Assembly: GCA_965203135.1 (NCBI GenBank)
Contig: CBDBBO010000002.1
Span: 682,001 to 746,000 of the forward strand
Direction: 5' to 3'
Source: CATOSD01 sp965203135
GTDB lineage: Bacteria; Chloroflexota; Dehalococcoidia; Lucifugimonadales; CATOSD01
Length of the DNA: 64,000 nt
Below are positions 8,156 to 16,968 of the stretch, in pieces. The notes below the pieces were generated by a model that saw only the letters and a list, made by a program, of their open reading frames with translations, was not told the DNA's origin and did not search any database. How positions within the stretch are numbered: position 1 is the stretch's first letter; every line of letters starts with the position of its first letter. The translations under genes and the position numbers were made by a program.

Positions 8156-9352
8156 CTAGATCACGCCCGAGGCCCGCAACCGGGAGAGCGACTCCGGCGC
8201 TCGCCCCAGCCAGTCGCAGAGGACTTCGGTGTTGTGCTGACCGAGCCGCGGGGGCGGAGCGACGTGGATGCACTGCTCGCCGTCGACGCGGAAGCCGGAG
8301 CCGGTATACCTGAGCTCTCCAAGGTCGGGGTGCTGCATGCGCTGATAGTATTCCCTGTCCTCCAGGTGGGGGCAATCCAGGACCTCCTGGGGAGTCTGGG
8401 CTACGCCGAAGACGAAGCCGCTTTTCATGGCGGCGTTGAAGACGTCGTGCTTGTCGCGGTCGCTGAGCCGGGAGACCATCAGCTCGTTGAGCTCCTCGGC
8501 GTGGTTCGAACGGCTGAGGCGGTCGGCGAACTTGTCGTCCAGCAGCTCAGGCGCGTCGAAGAACACGGCCAACTCCTCCCAGGTGTTGCCGCCGCTGCTG
8601 GCCATGGTGATGTAGCCGTCGCGGCAGGGCAGGAAGTCGCCGTCCACGGGCACGTTCACGCGCCTGGTGCGCTTGGATACGATGCCGAGAAAGCTGTAGT
8701 GAGTGAACTGGAACGGCGGCTCGGTGGCGACGGACTCGGCGATGGAGAGGTCGACGTGCTGGCCTTGGCCGCTCATCTCGCGCTCCAGGACGGACAGCAT
8801 TACGGCGTTGGCGGCGTTGCGTCCGCCCATTATCTGCGCCTGTTCGAGCGGGGCGCGTGCGGGCGGCTTGTCGGAGTTGCCGCTGAGGTAGAGGAAGCCG
8901 GTGAGGGCCTGGAGGGTGATGTCGTCCCAGGCGAAGTCGCTGTAGGGGCCGGTCTGGCCGAATGGGGTAATCGAGACGACGGTGAGGCCTGGATTGCTCT
9001 GCGACAGGCGGTCGTAGCCCAGTCCCAACGCGGCCAACTCGCCGGGGGGCAGATCTTCGATCAGCACGTCGGAGCGACGCACCATTTCGGCAAGCAGCTC
9101 CGCGCCGTCGGGGGTCCGAACGTCCAGCGTTACGCTCTTCTTGCTGGTGTTGAAGAAGGCGTAGGTCAGGCTGCGCTCAGGGTCGGGGGCGCCGCCGGCA
9201 AACGGCCCGTGGCGTCGGCTGTAGTCGCCAGAGGGCGGCTCGACCTTGATCACCTCCGCGCCCTGGTCGGCCAGCAGCTTGGAGGCCAGCGGGCCTGCCA
9301 CGCCCTGTGATATGTCGATAATGCGTAGGTCGCTGACGAAGCCTTTGTGCAT
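8156..9352 (-). CDS. family III CoA-transferase (CaiB/BaiF), atypical active site
   Basis: 398 residues from ATG 9352 (upstream in-frame sequence to 9418 does not match the family). Opening SDLRIIDISQGVAGPLASK and DQGAEVIKVEPP are classic. At the position of the catalytic Asp the sequence reads EQAQIMGGRNAAN with no Asp, so either another residue serves or the protein differs in mechanism. A GQGQHVDLS segment follows as usual. Upstream partner of the 6761-8131 gene in a two-gene unit that converges on the PrpD gene. Confidence 0.84.
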   Translation of the reverse strand: MHKGFVSDLRIIDISQGVAGPLASKLLADQGAEVIKVEPPSGDYSRRHGPFAGGAPDPERSLTYAFFNTSKKSVTLDVRTPDGAELLAEMVRRSDVLIEDLPPGELAALGLGYDRLSQSNPGLTVVSITPFGQTGPYSDFAWDDITLQALTGFLYLSGNSDKPPARAPLEQAQIMGGRNAANAVMLSVLEREMSGQGQHVDLSIAESVATEPPFQFTHYSFLGIVSKRTRRVNVPVDGDFLPCRDGYITMASSGGNTWEELAVFFDAPELLDDKFADRLSRSNHAEELNELMVSRLSDRDKHDVFNAAMKSGFVFGVAQTPQEVLDCPHLEDREYYQRMQHPDLGELRYTGSGFRVDGEQCIHVAPPPRLGQHNTEVLCDWLGRAPESLSRLRASGVI

Positions 9353-9442
9353 TTTTGCCTTTTGGCCGAGCCGCACCGGAGCGGTCCGCAAACCACCCCG
9401 GCGTCCACTGGTACGCACTGGCGGTTCGCGGCGCGCCCGATT

Positions 9443-12400
9443 CTAGCTGGTGCGCGGCACTATGGTCGGCACCTCCAGCTCGTGGACCAGGTTGTCGAAC
9501 TCCGACACGTCCTTCTCGATGATGTCGTCGACCTGCTGGATGTAGGGGTCGATCCGGGACGCGAAGTCCACGTAGACCTCCTGGGTCTGAGTGGGCGGCG
9601 CGTAGTCCGCGCTGGACACGACGTCAACGAGGCCGGCGAGCTTGGCGTTGAGCTTGACCGGCTGGTTGAGCCGGTCGCGCGCGCCGCGGTAGTCGGTCTG
9701 GATCAGGTCTTCTTCGATGGCGGTGAGCTTGTCGTTGAGTGCGGTCGCGCTGGCGGAGATCGCCTCCTCCGCGGGGTGGCCCTCCGCGCGCTTCGCCCAC
9801 TCCTCGACCTGGCCTCGCACGCTGCGAATCTTGATGACGCTCTCGTGAGTCTCGGAGAGCTTGTCGCGAATCTTGAGCAGCAGCTCGAACTGCGCGTCGA
9901 AGTCCTCCTGGGTGGCGGTAACGCGCGGGTCCTTGACGAGCGCGAACGACTGGGTCTCGGTGTGGCCGCCGACAGAGAGCGTGACCTGGTAGCTGCCTGG
10001 GGGCGCTATCGGCCCGGACAAGTCCTCGCTGACGGTCTTGTCGCCGGGCACCTTGGTCGCGGCGGGGTAACGCATGTCCCACAGGAAGCGGTTGGCGCCG
10101 GCGTTCGCGGGCGCTCTCTTGGGCTTGTCGGCGTCGTCGCCCTCCGCCTCATTGCTGGAGAAGGTCTGAATCTCGTTGCCGTCGGCGTCGGAGAACGTGA
10201 GCGTCAGCTCGTCCTCGGGCGCCTCGGCGAGGTAGTAGGTGACGATGGGACCGTAGGGCGGGTTCTCGCCCGCGTCGAGGAAACTGCGCTCGGTCTGGCC
10301 GTACTCGTCCTTGGTCTCGTAGTAGCACACGGCGCCGCCGAGCGCGAGCTGGTAGCTCTTGCCGGTGGTGCCTTCGCGGAAGCGGAAGGGGCGCGCCGGC
10401 CTGTAGGTATCGCGCGGCTTGAGCAGCCTGGCGGCGCTGCCGGTGACGGAGTCGTCGATCTGGCGTAGCTGCGTCAGGTCGTCCATGATCCAGAAGGAGC
10501 GCCCGTTGGTGGCCGCGACCAAGTCGTCTTCCTTGATGATGAGGTCGTGGACGGGCACTATGGGCAGGTTGGAAGCGAGGGACTGCCAGGAGCCGCCGTC
10601 GTCGAGCGAGACGTAGGCGGTGGTTTCGGTGCCGACGTAGAGCATACCGGCGCGAACGGGGTCCTCGCGTATGCAGCGGGTGTAGTCCCAGTCCGGGATG
10701 TCGGACGAGATGTTCGTCCAGGTCTTGCCGTAGTCGTCGGTCTTGTAGAGTATGGGCTGGTTCTCGTCCAGCTTGTAGCGCGTGGCCGCGACGTAGGCGG
10801 TAGCCGGGTCGTGGTGGGACGCCTCGATCATGCCGACGAGGGTGTACTCGCCAAGGTCGGAAGGGGTGATGTCTTCCCAGTTGGCGCCGCCGTCCCGGGT
10901 TATGTGGATGAGGCCGTCGTCGGAGCCGGCCCACAGCACGTTGGGGTCGTGGTGGGACTCCGCAAAGGCGAAGATGGTGGCGTAGGTCTCGGCGCCCGAA
11001 GTGTCCTTGGTGATGGGGCCGCCGGAGACCTCGAGGGTTTCGGGCACGGCGCGCGTCAGGTCGGGGCTAACCGCCTCCCAGTTGCTGCCGACGTCTCTCG
11101 TCTTGAAGATGACGTTTCCGGTCACGTAGAGCAGGTCAGGGTCGTGGTGCGAGAAGACGATGGGGTAGGTCCACTGGAACCGGTACTTCATCTCCTTCGC
11201 GCCGAGGCCCGTGTTGAGCTCGGGCCAGACGGTGATGATGCGCACCTGCCCGGTCTCGTGGTTGTAGTGCAGCATGTTGCCGCCGCCGCCGGGGGAGCTG
11301 CCGATGGAGCCGGAGACCACGATGTTGTGGTCGTTGGGGTGGACGGCGATGTAGCCGCTCTCGGAGCTTCCGGTGGGGTAGCAGTCCGTCCAGGGGATCG
11401 CCCCCTTGTGGGTCATGCTGGGCACACAGATCGCGGAGTTGTCCTGCTGGGTGCCGTAGACGTGGTAGGGGAAGCGGTTGTCGGCTATGACGTGGTAGAA
11501 CTGCGACGTGAGCTGGTTGTAGATGGTGGACCAGGAGTCGCCGCCGTTGAAGGTGACGTTAGCGCCGCCGTCGTTGCCCTCGATCATGCGTCGGGGGTTT
11601 CGCGGGTCTATCCACAGGTCGTGGTTGTCGCCGTGTGGGGTTCCGACGGTGTTGAAGGTCCTGCCGCCGTCGATGGACTTCCAGCAGGAGTAGTTGAGCA
11701 CCCAGACGGTGTCGGCGTCCTGAGGATCGGCGAACACGTGCTGGTAGTACCAGGGGCGGCCCTGAATGTCGCGGTTGTCGGTCGCGAGCTCCCAGGTGTC
11801 GCCGTGGTCGTCGGAGCGGAACAGGCCGCAGTTTTCGTTTTCGATGGTGGTATACACGCGGCCGCTCTTGGCGGCAGAGGCGGATATACCGACGCGGCCA
11901 ACGAGGCCGTCCGGCAGGCCCTTGTTTCGCGTAATCTCGGTCCAGGTATCGCCGCCGTCGGTGGAGCGGTAGATGCCGCCGTCAGGGCCGCCGCTGGTCA
12001 GGCTCCAGGGGTTGCGGCGCACCTGGTAGATGGATGCGTAAAGGATGCGAGGGTTGTTCGGGTCCAGCGAGAGGTCGACGGCGCCCGCGTTCTCGCTCTT
12101 GTAGAGAACCTTCTCCCAGTTCTTACCGCCGTCAGTGGAGCGGAAAACTCCGCGTTCCTCGTTGGGGCCGTAAGCGTGGCCCAGCGCCGCGACGTAGACG
12201 ACGTCGGGATTGGTGGGATGGATGCGGACGCGGCCGATGTGCCGGGTGTCCGAGAGACCCAGATGCGTCCAGGTCTTGCCGGCGTCGGTGGAACGGTACA
12301 CGCCGTCACCGTAGGTCACGTTGCCGCGCAGGCCGGCCTCACCCATGCCCACGTAGATCACGTTGGGGTCGGAGTCAGACACGGCGATCGCGCCGACTGA

Positions 12401-12616
12401 GGCGGTGTTGACCTGGCCGTCGGTGATGTTGTGCCAGTAGGTGCCCGCGTCGTCGGTCTTCCACACGCCGCCCGCGCAGGCGCCGAAATAGAAGACGGCC
12501 GGGTCTACCGGGTCGCCCGCCACTGCCTGCACTCGACCGCCTCGGGGCGGGCCGATGCATCGCCATCGGACCGCGTTCAGAATGCCAGAGTCGTTGCCGT
12601 TGGAGCCTTGCGTCAT
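9443..12616 (-). CDS. 1057-aa Asp-box (BNR) beta-propeller protein
   Basis: Sortilin/sialidase-like beta-propeller protein. At least nine Asp-box repeats are visible in the first about 680 residues (for example STDAGKTWTHL, STDGGKNWEKV, SDDHGDTWELA, TRDGGANWEDI, SLDDGGSWQSL), spaced as in six- to ten-bladed propellers. A C-terminal region follows with an Ig-like segment and a helical end. No signal peptide or lipobox is visible from ATG 12616 (MTQGSNGNDSGIL), unlike many secreted homologues, so it may be cytoplasmic or the start may be mis-set. Catalytic sialidase arginine triad is not evident; a binding or peptidase-linked role cannot be excluded. A conserved promoter/leader (12840-13085) points at it. 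Confidence 0.8.
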   Translation of the reverse strand: MTQGSNGNDSGILNAVRWRCIGPPRGGRVQAVAGDPVDPAVFYFGACAGGVWKTDDAGTYWHNITDGQVNTASVGAIAVSDSDPNVIYVGMGEAGLRGNVTYGDGVYRSTDAGKTWTHLGLSDTRHIGRVRIHPTNPDVVYVAALGHAYGPNEERGVFRSTDGGKNWEKVLYKSENAGAVDLSLDPNNPRILYASIYQVRRNPWSLTSGGPDGGIYRSTDGGDTWTEITRNKGLPDGLVGRVGISASAAKSGRVYTTIENENCGLFRSDDHGDTWELATDNRDIQGRPWYYQHVFADPQDADTVWVLNYSCWKSIDGGRTFNTVGTPHGDNHDLWIDPRNPRRMIEGNDGGANVTFNGGDSWSTIYNQLTSQFYHVIADNRFPYHVYGTQQDNSAICVPSMTHKGAIPWTDCYPTGSSESGYIAVHPNDHNIVVSGSIGSSPGGGGNMLHYNHETGQVRIITVWPELNTGLGAKEMKYRFQWTYPIVFSHHDPDLLYVTGNVIFKTRDVGSNWEAVSPDLTRAVPETLEVSGGPITKDTSGAETYATIFAFAESHHDPNVLWAGSDDGLIHITRDGGANWEDITPSDLGEYTLVGMIEASHHDPATAYVAATRYKLDENQPILYKTDDYGKTWTNISSDIPDWDYTRCIREDPVRAGMLYVGTETTAYVSLDDGGSWQSLASNLPIVPVHDLIIKEDDLVAATNGRSFWIMDDLTQLRQIDDSVTGSAARLLKPRDTYRPARPFRFREGTTGKSYQLALGGAVCYYETKDEYGQTERSFLDAGENPPYGPIVTYYLAEAPEDELTLTFSDADGNEIQTFSSNEAEGDDADKPKRAPANAGANRFLWDMRYPAATKVPGDKTVSEDLSGPIAPPGSYQVTLSVGGHTETQSFALVKDPRVTATQEDFDAQFELLLKIRDKLSETHESVIKIRSVRGQVEEWAKRAEGHPAEEAISASATALNDKLTAIEEDLIQTDYRGARDRLNQPVKLNAKLAGLVDVVSSADYAPPTQTQEVYVDFASRIDPYIQQVDDIIEKDVSEFDNLVHELEVPTIVPRTS

Positions 12617-12839
12617 CTGTCCACCTCTCGATTGTGTGCATGGTCAAAGGCCCGGTCAGTGTCGGAGCACTGGGCCCCGGAAAGTTCAGGCCACCATTCG
12701 GGCCGCCCGTATTCTCGCACAAGACGCGGCTTGCGTTCAACAGCAGGCGGCGGGGGGCGGCGGTGCCTTGTCATTCCCCCGTCACCTGCCGGGAGATCGG
12801 GTTGGGATGTGGAAATCCGAGCGATGATTGGGCCTTTGG
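12617..12839. other. intergenic stretch without recognised gene
   Basis: Upstream of the Asp-box protein. Only short frames are open, none with a ribosome-binding site and family resemblance. It would be the proximal part of the 5' leader if transcription starts at the promoter at 13057-13085. Confidence 0.5.
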
Positions 12840-13056
12840 GCATGGCTTTACGAAAATTCGTTGCATTCTGCTGCATTTTCATGCATCCCGTAGCTGGGTG
12901 GTTCGATTCTAATGTCATTCGCGCGGTACCCAGGAGTCAGGATCTGTCACTGGCATTGCGCCGAATGTGGCAAAACGCGACCCGTTCGGCAGGGGGTGGG
13001 CGGGTTTGAAACCCTCCCGTACGTAACAACCGGCGGTGACAGCGCTTGTCGAGTGG
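12840..13056 (-). promoter_or_regulatory. conserved leader element R, copy 1 (candidate structured 5' UTR)
   Basis: Read on the minus strand, the sequence after the promoter at 13085-13057 is alignable over about 220 bases with the sequence after the promoter at 55636-55664: shared blocks include GACAAGCGCTGT / GACAAGCGTTGT, TTTCAAACCCGCCC, TGCCGAACGGGTCGCGTT, GCCACATTC, CCCAGCTACGG and AGCAGAAT. Two distant segments (12963-12975 and 12866-12879) are partly complementary, as in the other copies. It precedes the Asp-box gene in the same orientation. Confidence 0.6.
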
Positions 13057-13085
13057 AGAATAGCACGGGCGTGCTATAGAATCAA
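13057..13085 (-). promoter_or_regulatory. sigma-70-like promoter, shared-core family copy 1
   Basis: On the minus strand TTGATT (13085-13080), 17-nt spacer ending CGTGC, then TATTCT (13062-13057). The spacer contains ATAGCACG...CGTGCTAT dyad symmetry. Four other sites in the window share the 17-nt spacing and the CGTGC-TATTCT core. Oriented toward the Asp-box gene. Confidence 0.65.
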
Positions 13086-13142
13086 GGGAGGGTAGGGAGC
13101 GGAGGATCGCGTGAACGTCGGGTCCCTCTAGTGGAGAGGGTT

Positions 13143-13164
13143 GGGCAACCACCAGGGATTGCCC
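13143..13164. repeat. GGGCAA...TTGCCC hairpin repeat, copy 1
   Basis: GGGCAA-CCACCAGGGA-TTGCCC followed by CCTAC. A related copy (GGCAACCACAAGGATTGCC) lies at 27679-27697. No coding sequence is seen in this stretch. Confidence 0.6.
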
Positions 13165-13195
13165 CTACAAAGGCCGACCGAAAAGGAGGATACAG

Positions 13196-13388
13196 GCTCC
13201 TAGTTGACATAAAGTCGAGGGAATGGACCTGATTGTGGGAATTTTTGCGGCATGTATGTGGCATGTGCATGGCAGATTCCAGACGCCGGCGAGATATGGG
13301 TGTGGCGTATGGGTTACGCGGATGGGAAGGATTGGGGCACGATTTTTGGGGTGGTTCGGCTTGTGGGGGAGGGGTAGGGGGCGTTCTC
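13196..13388. repeat. dispersed repeat S, copy 1
   Basis: Begins near TTGACATAAAGT and contains GGGTGTGGCGTATGGGTTAC, alignable along its length with 53114-53285 (TTGACATAAAGT, GGTGTGGCGTTTGGGTTACG, CACGATTTCTGGGGTG). More distantly related to 14884-15070 and 38095-38259. Open frames here are short and lack start signals, so no gene is called. Confidence 0.6.
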
Positions 13389-13409
13389 GACCTCACCGGG
13401 CGGGTCACA

Positions 13410-14859
13410 AACCATCCGCTCCAACTAATTCTTTGTCTCGGCGGTTTTTGACCGTGGAGAGCAGTTGCGTCCGGCGTAGCGAGGTGTACGGGTGAGCGCC
13501 AGTCCTGGTGGTGCGGGTGTTATAGCATCGGTGGGTATATTGGGCGTCTGGACGCGGGTTCTTCGGGAAGGTCGTATGAAGCCGAGCCGGCGCCCACTCT
13601 CCACGAATATCTTCACAGGGTCTCTGCCTTCGTAGGCGTACTGGGGAGCATACTCCACCAGAAGGGCGATAGACACCTCGAACGGGTCGACCTCCGCCTT
13701 GTGAGCAATCTCCATCCTCAGCGACTGCAGCACCTGAGAGATGATCAGCGTCGCCCATACCTGCTGGTGTATCACCACCCGCTTGGCAGACCACAGAAGC
13801 CTCAGCTTCAGGTGCTGTTTGGCCAGCCTGAAGGCCATCTCGATGTCCCACCTGCGAGCATACAACTGGGCCATCGTCGCGATAGGCAACGTACTCGGCT
13901 CGAGTACGTTGGTGATGTAGCGGTGCATCGTCCGGCCCTGTCTGAACGTCACCAGCCGAACCGCGTGCCTGGCCCGGTCTGAGCGGTGCGCACCCAGCCA
14001 CACTATCCCGTCGAACATCTCGCCCCGACGATAGTAGGTGTGGATCTCCTTGTAGCTGGTCTTCTGCCTCAGCCTGCTCAGCCAGTACATCTTCCGGTCG
14101 GTGAGCCAGTCGAACCAGGCGAAGCCGAAATACCCCAGGTCCGCCAACACCAAAGTCCCCGCAGACAACTCGGAGGCCAACTCCCGCGCCGAAACCTTCT
14201 CGTTCTGGCGGGGGTTCGAGTGAAAGCTCACCTTTCGCCACAACTGGCGCCGCACGTCGAACACTCCCCCAAGCTTGCCGGGCAACAGACGGCTGTCTCC
14301 ATCGGGCACTTTCCTCAGAGTGGGAACCGTTCTCGCCACCTTGTCCAGCGTGCTCTCGTCTATGCACACCACCTCGCTTGCGAACGGCGCCAGTTCCGCA
14401 GACCCGACATCGCAAAGCCTGCCTTCCAACACCCCGGTGATGTGCTCGAATATCCTCTCGAACGGCGCCGTTCCCGCGCTGTGCAGCCGCTTGTAGACCG
14501 CCTGGTCGGTGACCTCGAATCGAGGCCAAAACCACAGACTGCGCTCCGAAATGAGACGCCACAGCGCCAACTGGCTGTTGAACCCTCTCACCACGCACAC
14601 CAGCAGCCCCGCCCACAGCGCCATGGCGGGCAGTATGCGCGGCCTGCCGGGACCCTTGTACTCGTGGTTCAGCTTCATACCCGCCAAACACTGCTGAATG
14701 AACTCCTCTACGCCCCCGACAATGTCCGCGTCATCCCTGACATCCGTGCCCATGATCGCTCAACTCCACCTCCTCAGTAGTCCCCCAACGCTACCACCAA
14801 AAGAGAGGTCTGACCAAGCAACGCAACGATGCCACACCAATTAGTTGGAGCGGATGGTT
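13410..14859. mobile_element. IS4-family insertion sequence (1450 bp)
   Basis: Perfect 21-bp terminal inverted repeats: 13410-13430 (AACCATCCGCTCCAACTAAT...) and its exact complement at 14839-14859. One transposase gene fills the element. Directly outside both ends lie GGGCGGGT and ACCCGCCC, the two arms of a palindromic repeat seen elsewhere, so it may have inserted into such a palindrome. No clear target duplication was found. Confidence 0.9.
13425..14753 (-). CDS. IS4-family DDE transposase
   Basis: 442-residue transposase. First Asp in VCIDEST, second Asp in LVLADLGYFG, and the IS4 signature Y-(2)R-(3)E-(6)K in YARRWDIEMAFRLAK. Start ATG 14753 lies about 85 bp inside the right inverted repeat, and the stop lies 15 bp inside the left end. 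Intact reading frame, so potentially active. A promoter of the shared-core family (14884-14912) just outside the right end points into it. Confidence 0.92.
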   Translation of the reverse strand: MGTDVRDDADIVGGVEEFIQQCLAGMKLNHEYKGPGRPRILPAMALWAGLLVCVVRGFNSQLALWRLISERSLWFWPRFEVTDQAVYKRLHSAGTAPFERIFEHITGVLEGRLCDVGSAELAPFASEVVCIDESTLDKVARTVPTLRKVPDGDSRLLPGKLGGVFDVRRQLWRKVSFHSNPRQNEKVSARELASELSAGTLVLADLGYFGFAWFDWLTDRKMYWLSRLRQKTSYKEIHTYYRRGEMFDGIVWLGAHRSDRARHAVRLVTFRQGRTMHRYITNVLEPSTLPIATMAQLYARRWDIEMAFRLAKQHLKLRLLWSAKRVVIHQQVWATLIISQVLQSLRMEIAHKAEVDPFEVSIALLVEYAPQYAYEGRDPVKIFVESGRRLGFIRPSRRTRVQTPNIPTDAITPAPPGLALTRTPRYAGRNCSPRSKTAETKN

Positions 14860-14883
14860 GCAAACCCGCCCCTACCGTGTACG

Positions 14884-14912
14884 AGAATAGCACGTATGTA
14901 CGTATATTGCAA
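14884..14912 (-). promoter_or_regulatory. sigma-70-like promoter, shared-core family copy 2
   Basis: Minus strand TTGCAA (14912-14907), 17-nt spacer ending CGTGC, TATTCT (14889-14884). It lies 25 bp outside the right end of the IS4 element and reads into its transposase. Confidence 0.6.
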
Positions 14913-15072
14913 GGGCGGTGGCGAATTTGCGGGACCGGGGCGGATTGATGGGAAGAAATTGCGCAGGTGTGGCGCAGGGTTGGGGGGCGCGTGGCGCGTT
15001 TTTGGGGGTTGGATGGGGCAGGAGCTGGGCACGGGTGGGGCGGCAAAGTGACGCTTTTTTCGAGGGTGTGGG
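14884..15072. repeat. dispersed repeat S, copy 2
   Basis: Alignable with the complement of 38095-38259: both carry, reading toward the promoter, CGTCACTTT, CCACCCGT, GCGCAATTTCT, CCGCCC and the same promoter core. It forms the upstream flank of the promoter at 14884-14912. Confidence 0.6.
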
Positions 15073-15095
15073 GGGCGGAGTCACCCCCATCCTTG

Positions 15096-16461
15096 CCTTC
15101 CCCCTTGATGGGCTCACAGGGGTAGGTAAAGTAAAATACAGGTATAAGGACTTGGAAAGCGCATGGCATTCTGGCATCTTTTTGTTAGCACACAGAAAGG
15201 TTGCCAGAGATTCGCCATGCGCCTCCCGCCCGAATGCTACCAGATGCAGTACACGATTGAACAGCACATGCCGCACCTCAGACATTCTCAGATGAGGGGG
15301 TTGGTCTTGTGGGTGTACGGCGCCATACTGGCCGGGAGCAACTGTCAGAACGCCGTGGCGGCGGCGCTTTCGGTCATGGGCAGCTACAACACTCTGCGCC
15401 AATACATCAGAGAGTGGGTCTACAACGGTCAGGACCGCGCCAGTCCCTGCCAGGTGCAACTGGATGTGAACTCGTGCTTCGTTCCACTGTTGAGATGGGT
15501 GCTGTCTTGGTGGCAGTCGGACAGGCTGGTGTTGGCTGTAGACCCGACGCTGAAGGGCGACCGGATAAGCTCCATAGTGGTGAGTGTGGTCTATCGCAGT
15601 TGCGCGATTCCGGTTGGTTGGCACATCCTTCCCGCCAACAGGCCCGGTCGGTGGATAGGGCCTGCGGTGGAGTTGCTGGAGTTGTTGGCGACTGCGGTTC
15701 CTGAGGACCGGACCGTGCTGGTGATGTGCGACCGGGGTCTGAGGAGTCCGAGGCTGTGGGAACAGATACGCTCTTCGGGGTGGCATCCGTACGTACGGCA
15801 GTCGATCAACACCGTCTTCTGCCCGGACGGAGGGACGCGTCTGACTGCGAGGTATCTCGTGCCGGGGCCGGGTCACGCCTGGGTTGGCGGCGGCACGGCG
15901 TTCAGGGCCCAGAGCAAACGGCGCCGCGGCACGATGATCGTGATTTGGGATGAAGGCCAGGACGAGCCGTGGGTGGTGCTCACGGACCTTGCTCCTGATG
16001 AAGCCGGACCGTGCTGGTACGCGCTTCGCTTCTGGATAGAAGTTGGGTTCAAAGCGATCAAGAGTGTCGGGTGGCAATGGCAGAAAACCCGCAGGACAGA
16101 CCCCGAACGGGTCAGCCGCCATTGGCTGGTGCTGTCTGTGGCGACGCTGTGGACGCTGGCTTACGGAACCAGGGTCGAAGACGCCGATAGCCTGGGTGTA
16201 GCCCCGGGCCGTCTCAGAGCGCCGCCCAAGACCATCGTCTCCACACCTCGCGCCGCCGCGAGCAGGCCGAACCGGACCGTCAGTGTACTGCGGCTGGGCA
16301 TAATCTGGCTGAGACGCCTGCTGAACAGGGGACGACCGTGGCGGAGGGTGTGGCTGGCTCCCGAACCGTGGCCCGAAACGTCTCCCAATCTGAAGGTCAT
16401 CCGTCATACTTATACCTGAAATACCAAATACCTACCCCTGTAAGCCCGTCGAGGGGGAAGG
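15096..16461. mobile_element. insertion sequence with REP-like outer ends (IS4/IS701-like)
   Basis: Inner terminal repeats ACAGGGGTAGGTA (15116-15128) with CAGGTATAAG 10 nt further in, matched in inverse orientation at the other end (to 16441). The inverted similarity continues outward: CCTTCCCCCTTGATGGGCT left and AGCCCGTCGAGGGGGAAGG right, so the element ends near 15096 and 16461. It contains a single transposase gene. Confidence 0.8.
15163..16419 (+). CDS. DDE transposase of the 15.1-16.5 kb element
   Basis: Up to 418 residues from ATG 15163; a second in-frame ATG at 15217 gives 400. Candidate DDE residues: Asp in LVLAVDPTLKGDR, Asp in VLVMCDRGLRS and Glu in WIEVGFKAIKS near the C-terminus, an IS4-superfamily arrangement. 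Frame intact. Gene ends 22 bp before the inner right end of the element. Confidence 0.85.
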   Translation: MAFWHLFVSTQKGCQRFAMRLPPECYQMQYTIEQHMPHLRHSQMRGLVLWVYGAILAGSNCQNAVAAALSVMGSYNTLRQYIREWVYNGQDRASPCQVQLDVNSCFVPLLRWVLSWWQSDRLVLAVDPTLKGDRISSIVVSVVYRSCAIPVGWHILPANRPGRWIGPAVELLELLATAVPEDRTVLVMCDRGLRSPRLWEQIRSSGWHPYVRQSINTVFCPDGGTRLTARYLVPGPGHAWVGGGTAFRAQSKRRRGTMIVIWDEGQDEPWVVLTDLAPDEAGPCWYALRFWIEVGFKAIKSVGWQWQKTRRTDPERVSRHWLVLSVATLWTLAYGTRVEDADSLGVAPGRLRAPPKTIVSTPRAAASRPNRTVSVLRLGIIWLRRLLNRGRPWRRVWLAPEPWPETSPNLKVIRHTYT

Positions 16462-16497
16462 GGCTTTTGGCAAGGCTTACTCGCTGTGCCTAAGAGC

Positions 16498-16968
16498 CTA
16501 TCCGATAACTCCGGCTGCACGATATGTTGTTTGAGCGCAGGCGAGATGAAGCATAGCCAGGTAGTTATCCAAGCGCTTTTCCCACCGGACCAGCAGCCTT
16601 CTGGACCGATTCAACCAACTGTGACTGCGCTCGACCACCCAGCGGCGGGCGCGGTATCCGGGAACGGTCTGTTTGTCCTTGCGTTCCTCGCCTCGACTTC
16701 GTATGTGCGCTGTGTATCCGTAGCTAGACACCAACTCCTGAACCTCAGGATAGTCATAGCCCTTGTCTAAACACAGCCCTTGAGGCCGTTGCGGTTGGGG
16801 CGCCGGACGGTCTCCCACAACGGCTTGGAGAGTTGGCTCAGCCAGCTTCATATCGTGGCGATTGGCGCCGTCCACGCTTATTCCTATCGGAATGCCGTTA
16901 CCATCGGTCAGCAGACTTCGCTTTGTACCCGTCTTGCCTCTGTCCGTAGGGTTGGGGCCAGTACCCTC
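16498..16968 (-). CDS. IS5-family transposase, C-terminal frame (orfB)
   Basis: Continuation of orfA after a +1 shift: EGTGPNPTDRGKTG, then SVDGANRHDMKL (second Asp), LCLDKGYDYPEV, and RRWVVERSHSWLNRSRRL with the catalytic Glu. An internal GTG at 16875 could give a short independent product, but the family expressed form is the orfA-orfB fusion. Nearly fills the left part of element 1. Confidence 0.86.
   Translation of the reverse strand, partial: EGTGPNPTDRGKTGTKRSLLTDGNGIPIGISVDGANRHDMKLAEPTLQAVVGDRPAPQPQRPQGLCLDKGYDYPEVQELVSSYGYTAHIRSRGEERKDKQTVPGYRARRWVVERSHSWLNRSRRLLVRWEKRLDNYLAMLHLACAQTTYRAAGVIG

Noticed and set aside
4379..12400. Very long open frames on the strand opposite to genes (for example 4379-6295 minus, 7643-9310 plus, 10547-12400 plus)
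   Set aside because: They mirror well-supported genes, show low-complexity His/Arg/Val-rich translations and lack ribosome-binding sites; they are a by-product of high-GC codon use.
13196..13495. Short plus-strand frames as small genes
   Set aside because: They lie in a dispersed repeat and run into an insertion sequence; no start signals or family likeness.
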